A stretch of 64,000 nucleotides of DNA from Symsagittifera roscoffensis (lineage: Eukaryota; Xenacoelomorpha; Acoela; Convolutidae), in the NCBI RefSeq assembly GCF_963678635.1, contig NC_087065.1:12607579-12671578 (forward strand). The letters run 5' to 3'. A program made the position numbers and the translations under genes. The first letter of the stretch is position 1, and every line of letters starts with the position of its first letter. Positions 62,176 through 64,000 of this stretch are shown one piece after another. The notes beneath the pieces are model-generated. The model saw nothing but the letters and a program-made list of their open reading frames with translations. It was not told the DNA's origin and ran no database searches.

Positions 62176-64000
62176 TGGGAGCATTGCCGAAATCCAGTGA
62201 ATACTGTGGACCGATCAAGAAGAAGTCATATAGCTACGTATCCGGGATCATAGGGATAGCGTACAATCCTTTCCTGAGTGAAGACATACGCGATTGCTTC
62301 TTTGATTATGAGCAGGCGGTGTTACTAAGATTCTGGACGTCCAGAATTGTAACGATTAAGAGCGTTAACAATCCACCGGCCAAATTGGGATTGGTCTTGG
62401 AAGAAGAGGTGACTGCACCTTCAGTACCAAAATCCGACAAGAGAGTGGAGTTTGGGTTGGGATTCTCAGATGAATTACTGAGAACGAGCTTGATGGCAGT
62501 GTGGGAATTGATGAGGCCATCATGGTGTCCTAGTCCCAACGCTGACTCAATATTACGGGCGACACAAGACGTACAGAGGGAACTGAATGCAGACTGTAAC
62601 CTGCGTGACCTCAACATCATATATAATGTGATGATAACAGCCTCTAAGAGCAACGGAGAAGATAAAGTGGAGTTGCCTGGCTGGGGACCAGAAGACTGGG
62701 TCAAACCTGGTAGCTGTCTGGCGGAAGTCTGTGGACTGGAGGGTCATGTTTGTGGAGGTCTAGACTGTGTAAAAACCCTGGAGAAACAACACAAGCAATT
62801 GACAGTATTGTTTGGAAATGTAATGATGAAAGCAAGAACGGAGACGGAACTGATAGCAGATTGCCATGGAGGAACCGATGTGAATCTAGTGACTGCACTA
62901 GGATTCTACAGCATGTTTGGTTCTTTAGAGTCACTATTGAATCTAGAACAGAAACATGAAATGGTCACAGCCATCAGCGTAGAAGTATTTCCAGGAGTTC
63001 TGCAGACTGAGCAGAAATATATAGGAAAATGGAGGGAAGCAATCGAGACAGAAAAGAACATCAGACACAGCGAAACTTATTGTAGACCATCAGGAGCACG
63101 ATATTTGGTGGGTTCAACGTTGGCTCCAATGTGCAAGAGCAGGTATCCTGTACATTTCGTAGCTGTGGACGTGAAGAGTACAAGAACGATTGTGGATCAA
63201 GCCTTCTCAGTGCCGAAGTGTGTGAGATTGGCGAGAATGTCTGAAAAGTCTTACGAGTTACTATGTAAGATGTTCTCAGCAATTCCAGAGAGAACCAAAG
63301 AAGAGTTGGAGTCAATACTAGGAAAGAAGTTCATGGCATATGTGAGCGGGAACTTCAGTGACTTCGAAAAACAGAAACAGAGAGGATCAACTGTCACAGA
63401 TTACAATGCAGTAGATGAGAATGATGAAATCCACCGAGTGATGATGGAAGTGGAACCATTGCTGGAAGCTTCGGGAAAACGTAATTGGAGGAGCATCATG
63501 TTGACGCATGACGAGTTTCCTTGCCACTGCTTGCTGCAGACCTGGTGGTATCCCAAGCGTAGTAATCTGATGTTGATCTGGGACTCTGGAGAGCTGCTCT
63601 CCATGGGTTTACCAGATTCATCACAGCCCGTAACAATGGTGATAGTGGGAGTTATGATGGCGATACGATGGCTGGAGGCTCATGTGAGAGAGAATAATAA
63701 ACAGGAGGCGCCGACGAGAGAACAATTGCGGAAATTAGATTGTCTAAAAGATTTAGATCTTTTTGAGACAATGTGCAAAGTTCTAAACATTCCGATGGAA
63801 GTGAAGAAGATATGGGCGAGAAAACGATTGATGCCATGGTTCAGAGCCAACATGACTGCATGGTTGTACGAGTATGCGAAAAAGCATATGTCGAAACACG
63901 GCAGGGTGTACAGTGAATATCAGCTGGACATTGGGGCAGGAGCTTTCAAGCGAGCTCTCGTGACTCATCGGAATGCAGTGACCACCGCTGTGAAAAGAAT
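62176..64000 (+). pseudogene. Second, partial copy of the giant element's last ORF
   Basis: It matches 57682-59506 at a constant offset of 4494 bp, with about four substitutions and no indels that I can see. Substitutions include GCAGAAGTC to GCGGAAGTC, GACTGCGT to GACTGTGT, ATGGGATAT to ATGGCATAT and GTTTTAAAC to GTTCTAAAC. The copy starts mid-ORF, has an in-frame TGA from the LINE flank just before it (62172-62174), and runs off the window. It could be a truncated second insertion, a rearrangement or an assembly join. Confidence 0.85.

Overview
The window looks like AT-rich nuclear DNA of an invertebrate animal. It has spliceosomal GT-AG genes whose exon phases chain correctly, tRNA-derived SINE-like repeats, LINE fragments with PHD-like, endonuclease and reverse-transcriptase parts, a BEL/Pao LTR element and a very large Ty3/gypsy-type LTR element. 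I cannot fix the phylum from sequence alone.

Layout. 1-6 kb: a hAT/MITE-like repeat and a four-exon plus-strand gene (1554-3798, 329 aa, unrecognised). 6065-15382: a complete but decayed BEL/Pao retrotransposon with ~500-bp LTRs, a TATAT target duplication, PBS, PPT and broken gag-protease-RT-RNase H-integrase; each LTR carries a tRNA-like Pol III A/B-box block. 15.4-23.1 kb: an eight-exon minus-strand gene (unrecognised) whose exons I reconstructed from splice sites and phases; its introns hold SINEs and dispersed repeats. 23-28.7 kb: repeat-filled non-coding DNA. 28.7-29.7 kb: a two-exon minus-strand putative membrane protein gene. 30-38 kb: a long foldback repeat and fragments of two kinds of LINE-like element.

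38020-61514: a 23.5-kb LTR retroelement inserted inside a LINE between its endonuclease and later parts. It has 919-bp LTRs differing at about six positions, a ~3-kb structured leader with about twenty copies of a short CCGGAGGGGTC motif, gag, aspartic protease, RT, RNase H, integrase (D,D-35-E) and a macro domain at the C-terminal end of the integrase frame. Downstream lies ~9 kb of further co-linear coding sequence in the usual env position. This region is not recognisably an envelope: its first protein carries an apparently intact SGNH/GDSL hydrolase site followed by a second SGNH-like unit without the serine context, and the rest is unrecognised. A PPT-like motif lies directly before the 3' LTR and recurs four times internally, three copies exactly 66 bp apart. 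The element looks young, yet its frames carry several in-frame stops and three frame changes in the same direction.

61515-62175: the rest of the interrupted LINE. 62176-64000: a nearly identical partial copy of the element's last ORF, joined sharply to the LINE and running off the window. The strongest candidate for an undescribed system is the giant element: a Ty3/gypsy-type element with a macro domain, tandem SGNH domains, an iterated leader motif and repeated PPT-like sites.
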